DNA from: Phytoseiulus persimilis
Lineage: Eukaryota > Arthropoda > Arachnida > Mesostigmata > Phytoseiidae
NCBI GenBank assembly: GCA_037576195.1
Contig: CM075104.1
Coordinates: 26,056,211-26,120,210 of the forward strand
DNA: 64,000 nt
Direction: 5' to 3'
Below are positions 59,263-64,000 of this stretch, piece by piece; positions within the stretch are counted from its first letter, which is position 1; each line of letters starts with the position of its first letter. The notes beneath the pieces were generated by a model, which was not told where the DNA came from, did no database searches, and saw only the letters and a list, made by a program, of their open reading frames with translations. The position numbers were made by a program, and so were the translations under genes.

Positions 59263-62200
59263 ATCAAAAGAATTGAAGAACCCAGATGCAGAACGTCGCA
59301 ACTCCTGATTTCTGAAAGTCAAGTTGTCAGTCGGAAATTTTACGAACTGAGTTCCGACAACATTCTCTTAAATTGTCGCCTGAGATTTCCTTGGCAACGC
59401 AAAAAGTGGAGGGAAACAAGGAGAGAAGGGTTTTCGAAAAGAACGCAAGATAACGCTATCGGAAATCGGTTGCATGTATTTCTGACTGACAACTCGAGTT
59501 TTGAAAATGTGGAGTTACGACGTTTCGCAGATTCGCGTTCCCACAGCCCGTGGAGACTCTTACGGTTCGCAAAAGTCATCAATCGTTGAATAATATAATC
59601 CAGTGACTTTCCATCGCTTTCAACCATCTCATGTCAACGTCCCAGCCATCAGCGATCGACAGCCAGTTCAGAATACTGAGCCATGGAAGAGCAAAATGTT
59701 GCACGGACGTTCTCCCGGTCGCCCTACGAGCCCCACATTCGTTTCGATGGTTTCAGAAAGTCTTGGGAGGGTCCTTGAGCGCATAGAATGATGTTGTCTT
59801 CTGGACCGACGGGTACCAACAAGGGCCTCACCCCCTCCATTCGACTTCCCCGCTCCCTGCGTGCCTCAACGGCAGGCTATTTGATATGCCAGATACTCCA
59901 TCACGAGCTCGATCGCTCAGTCGGGGTGACCGCGGGCCGCGAGTCCCTGATACTGAGCTCGTTACATCTTTTTCCCTCGAAACAAGCGGGGCTTGGTCGG
60001 AGATAATGCATCTCCGTAACATATCGGGTGGCAAATACGGCGATAGTCGAAAGTATAGAAAAACATGACTTCTATACAGCTACATTGCATCGAGCTTCCC
60101 CATACAGTGAATTTGAGTCGCAGCCTGCATGGCAGGAAACCGATAGCATGACTCCATTCGTTGAATAGCGAGCTTGAAAGCGGTCCCCTCCAATCATTGC
60201 CAAGGAGCCGAAGCATCTCGGAAAATACAGTTCGAAGTGCATGTATCTAGTTCCATCGGAAACTGAGCGTTGCGGATCTCATTCGTATGAATGTATGAGG
60301 TATGCTGTTCATCTCAAGGATCATACCACTGTTCCTGTCGGAGGGAACACTCTGGATGAAAAATTATGATCGCTGGCTGGTTGTTACCAGGTTCTCCGAC
60401 ATCCCTGGCGACGGGATGCGTCAAGGCGCCGAGAGGCCCCGGGCGAGTTTCGCAGCAGTGCCGAAACTATTTTGAAACTTTGTTGGAAACACATCAGAAC
60501 TTCTCTGCGATGACCTGAGACATCCTCGAAACATCTGAAGCCTTTTTGGGGATTGACTCTGCGTCTCCTCAACGATAATTGAGTTTTCCCAACGGAGACG
60601 TGGTGGATCAAAAGCACAATATCTCGAACTGATGCCGGACTGAACAAAGCCGTCGCGAGGTGCTCGCAGATTTTTGTGGCTCTTTTCTTCGTCGATGAGG
60701 CCACGGCAACACTCCGCCGGATGCAGAGAATAATATTCTATTGAAAACCCATACTTTGACAGGAACGCCGCCGTATAGTTTCCAGCGCCCGAGCGGTTGT
60801 TGACAAGCCAACCGTCAGCAGTTGGCAGCAGATGGTCCGATGCTCCCTTGTCGGAGGATGGCTGAGTGGGCGGCAGGGTGTCTGCTTCACCGACTCGCCC
60901 ACGGGTTTGCTGGCGTCGATTTAAAGCGACTCTCACAGTTTATCGGTCCACCGAACAAGCGTTGTAAACTTCTAGGAGCAATGTAGTCCGGTTCTTCTTC
61001 TTGGAAGATGAAGCCCAATCGAACCACGCGAGATGAACTGAAATAGTCGATTGATGTCTCCACTCGTTTTCCTAGTGATTCTGGTCCAGGCACATTGCTC
61101 CATTCTCACAGCGAGCGTGGACAGGGTATGAAGAAGGGGGGTTGCGGTCGTTGAGTCATTTCATGTGAGATTCGTTCACAGCCGGTTCGGACGTTTTCGT
61201 CAATCGCTGCGTTCCAGCGTTTGAATTCTCGCCGTGCTAGAGATTCACAGAGGAATTAGCTATTTCGGCGTTTCGAGCGGATGCTATTTGTGGGTTGGGT
61301 GCGAAACGAGATTGCGAAAGTCCGGAAACGGGGAGCTATTGTCTCGATTCTGCCACAACTGGAGGCGGGCGACTCTCAACAACCCCTGCCGGGAGCTGTA
61401 TGGTTGCAAGAACAGCTGCCGTCTGCCGGCCTGTCCAATCGCTGCCTTCATATCCGTGCAGGCGGCTGCGACGACAACTGCTGCTTCTTGATCTCCCCTC
61501 AAGAGCTGTTCTCCGGGCACAATTAAATTTATATACACCAGTCCAGACTTTCTACAAGATATTTTCTCCCAGGAGCATCTTCAGGAAAAGTTCCGCACGT
61601 GAGTCGGAGTAGAGAACAGAGGGATTCCTGTGCGGGAGTTGTGTTGTTTCGTCGTCGCAGTGAGGAAGTCGATTTTGCACCCCGAGGGAAAGACAAAATC
61701 CACAAAGGACTCCTGGGGTTCGTAAAAGCCCCCACCGCACCAAAGTCTCGCCACCTTGAGTGTTTTACAGACTACATTTGTCGATTGCATTCTTTTTTTC
61801 ATACAGCTAGCCTGGCTGCCGAACAAACCCATTCAACCTCACAGTTCGCTGCCCATTCATGGTCTATCCTAGTAGGTCGTCCGGTGGGTCGGGGATGACT
61901 CCATCTGTTCACTCCGATTACTTCCTTGATGACTCCATTCCTACAGAATGTCACGATTGTTTTCCGCGGAAGGAACATGATTGTAGACGGAGGAAGCGAG
62001 TCCAGCGCATCATGACCAGTGGTGATTGAGGATTATCAGGAATGACCGAGAGCTCAGGGAACACCTGCGATGATACTTCGACTCGAACGAAACTCGGAAA
62101 CTGGCGAAAGCTCGGTAACGCTCCTGGCGTTTTCTGGTCACTTCGGAGAAGGCATACAGAGGTCATCTAGGTCGGACATGACTGATCTTCCGACGAGGTT

Positions 62201-64000
62201 TCGCTTTACAACTGGAGAGAGCGGAGTCCCTAATGCCAGGAGCTCGCTATGCCGGAATCGCTCCTGTAATAAACGGCCATCGTCACATGGTTCGCCATCG
62301 ATCGCTTCTCCTTTGCTGCTTCTTCCGCCTCTGCAGGAGCCGGCAGCGAGCTCCATGTTGCGTTCCCGGGAAGAGAGAACCACTCGTTTCCAGGAGAGCT
62401 GAATACACAATCGAAGAGTCGCCAGCGCAGCGGAAACGACGGGTATGCTCTCGGCTCACTAACCACAACAATACCATTCATCCGTATCTGAATTCTTTCG
62501 TATTCTGGTTACACTTGCTTGTTCCTCCGTTTCTTCGAGTGGGTGGTGACGCCTTGGAAATTGAATTCCGAGACTGTTTCTTCCCACTCTTGATGCGTGT
62601 CCCGTACGACTGTTTTCAATCGCTTCCAAAACCCGCTGAGAAGCTCAGGACTGGGATGACTCTGAGGATGATTGTCTTATCACCGTTGGAACGGTTATTC
62701 CGGCTGCGGGAGTGAGAATATTCAGAGCTCGCGGGAGTTCTCTCGACCAGGGAATAGCAGAGCTTGATGCCTGCACAAGGAACATGATTTGTCCCGCATC
62801 GATACCTCTCGGCGACTTCCCGTGCGCGCGCTCAGCAACTAGAAAAAGCCGAATCGTCCCGAAACTTTTCCGTAGTTCCTTGGCAAGACCACCGCAGAGA
62901 TTCGCAGAAAATTCACAGCGCGATGCCCCCGATTCGGTTCTCCTATCGGCTCCGACGACTCGCTGCGTAGATGTCGTTGTTCACGGATCCCACAACTGGA
63001 TCACGTTCATCTTGGGCATTTATGCACTTGTTTCTCGCCGGGCTGGGTCGTTTACGTTCGGAAGCGTTCTTTCGTCAGATCTTTCATCGGACGAGAGAGA
63101 AGCTAGGCCCCAGGCTGGAACTGCGGGAACGCGTCACCAGCCACCGTCGCTTCCCTTGTTGATGCGACAAGACGAGGTTCTAACAGTGCACGTTCTGAGA
63201 AGCTCGGTGCCAATCGAAGCTCGGTATAGGAAGAATGCATACAAAGCATGCTTCGTCACATTTCGGTGGGACGCTCGTTCTCCACACTCGCTCTGATCAT
63301 ATCGATGGTGCCGCAAGTGGAATGATTGCTCAACATGGGCGGACTCACGTTGAAGCGACCGCGATATGTATCCTGTAGAAACTCGCTGGAGGATGGTCAC
63401 TCGACAAGGCTCTGCTATCCTCCCCCTCCCCCGGGCACTCCACCAGCCAGAGACGAATGAATCCTCTCTTCTAATCTGAGTCCTGGACACGCCTTCCAGA
63501 ACCCGACACGTCCGAGCTCTTCGGTGGTGGTCGAAACAGCTTGAGGAACGGAAATATCCATCGCAACCCGAGGTAACGTGCCGTGCAAAGTATCGCGAGT
63601 TTGTCTATAGCTCATCTGAATCTTATCGTTTGTCTATCTGAATGCCGACCCCGGGCTCTGCCTGATGACGCCTCCTGGTGGCGGCCGTCGCGCGTTGAGC
63701 CGAAGAGCCCCTCGATGAAATCTCGATGGAATCCGAACAGTAGCGCACTCGACCGTGACTTCCAGAATGCTGTCCTTTGATCAATGTCGCCTCCGATTCG
63801 AGAAGCGGCGGAAAATCGATGGTCCATCGATCTCGGCATTCGAAAAATCTTTAACTAGTCATGCTGAGTTGCAAAGCGAATCTCACTGTTCCGAACTTGG
63901 CTCCGAGGCGAAGACGGCTAGTGCCCTCAGCGGGAGTTGCTGGGCTCCGTGAACGCAGTCGGTCGACTTGACTCATCGACGAACCTCTCGTAAAATACTG
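59263..64000. other. Right end of the window, no recognised gene
   Basis: Frames up to 194 codons (62,712-63,296 +) occur, but they overlap frames on the other strand and show no domain. The frame 59,248-59,589 (+) directly follows the inverted repeat and is basic, and could be part of the same element. No RNA gene recognised. Confidence 0.4.

Noticed and set aside
60855-60925. A-box-like TGGCTGAGTGGGCGG resembling the start of a tRNA-Leu or tRNA-Ser
   Set aside because: No matching B box at the right distance and no cloverleaf.
62712-63296. 194-codon plus-strand frame near the right end
   Set aside because: No domain, overlaps a minus frame at 63134-63490, and composition is like that of other shadow frames.
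1-64000. Bacterial-type features (operons, CRISPR arrays, phage, insertion sequences)
   Set aside because: Spliced gene structure and microsatellite content show eukaryotic nuclear DNA. No regularly spaced direct-repeat array of CRISPR type was seen.

Overview
This is eukaryotic nuclear DNA. Coding sequence is sparse and split by GT-AG introns, one of them nearly 10 kb long. GC content is near 50 percent, CpG is not visibly depleted, and tetranucleotide microsatellites and decayed transposons are common. The one gene I can reconstruct is a PR/SET-domain C2H2 zinc-finger gene, and its style together with the genome features fits an arthropod. A mid-GC genome such as a mesostigmatid mite is possible, but I cannot establish the species.

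Layout. 1-8,422: upstream sequence with no recognisable gene; a minus-strand cluster of small protein-like ORFs lies at 4.9-6.1 kb. 8,423-33,389: a seven-exon PRDM-type gene on the + strand. I joined it by hand from splice signals and reading phase. Every junction keeps frame and the exons sum to 1,593 nt (530 codons plus stop). The introns (83 bp to 9.7 kb) carry microsatellites and one exact 32-bp tandem duplication. 33,390-about 34,240: probable AT-richer 3' UTR with an AATAAA. 34.2-64.0 kb: no convincing host gene. This part holds decayed mobile and repetitive DNA: possible Copia-like fragments on the minus strand, a minisatellite family in two oppositely oriented blocks, an ATGATCAT-rich patch, two copies of a TA-flanked MITE family in opposite orientation, a reverse-transcriptase relic of a non-LTR retrotransposon, and a long inverted-repeat (foldback) pair.

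Biology. The predicted protein has an N-terminal PR domain, a PLDLS motif of the CtBP-binding type, six tandem C2H2 fingers and a short cysteine-containing acidic tail. This is the architecture of a DNA-binding transcriptional regulator, probably a repressor. An open, in-frame extension upstream of the first zinc-finger exon could support a PR-less isoform. I saw no clear multi-gene novel system. The most distinctive items are the PRDM gene model and the repeat families of the right half.
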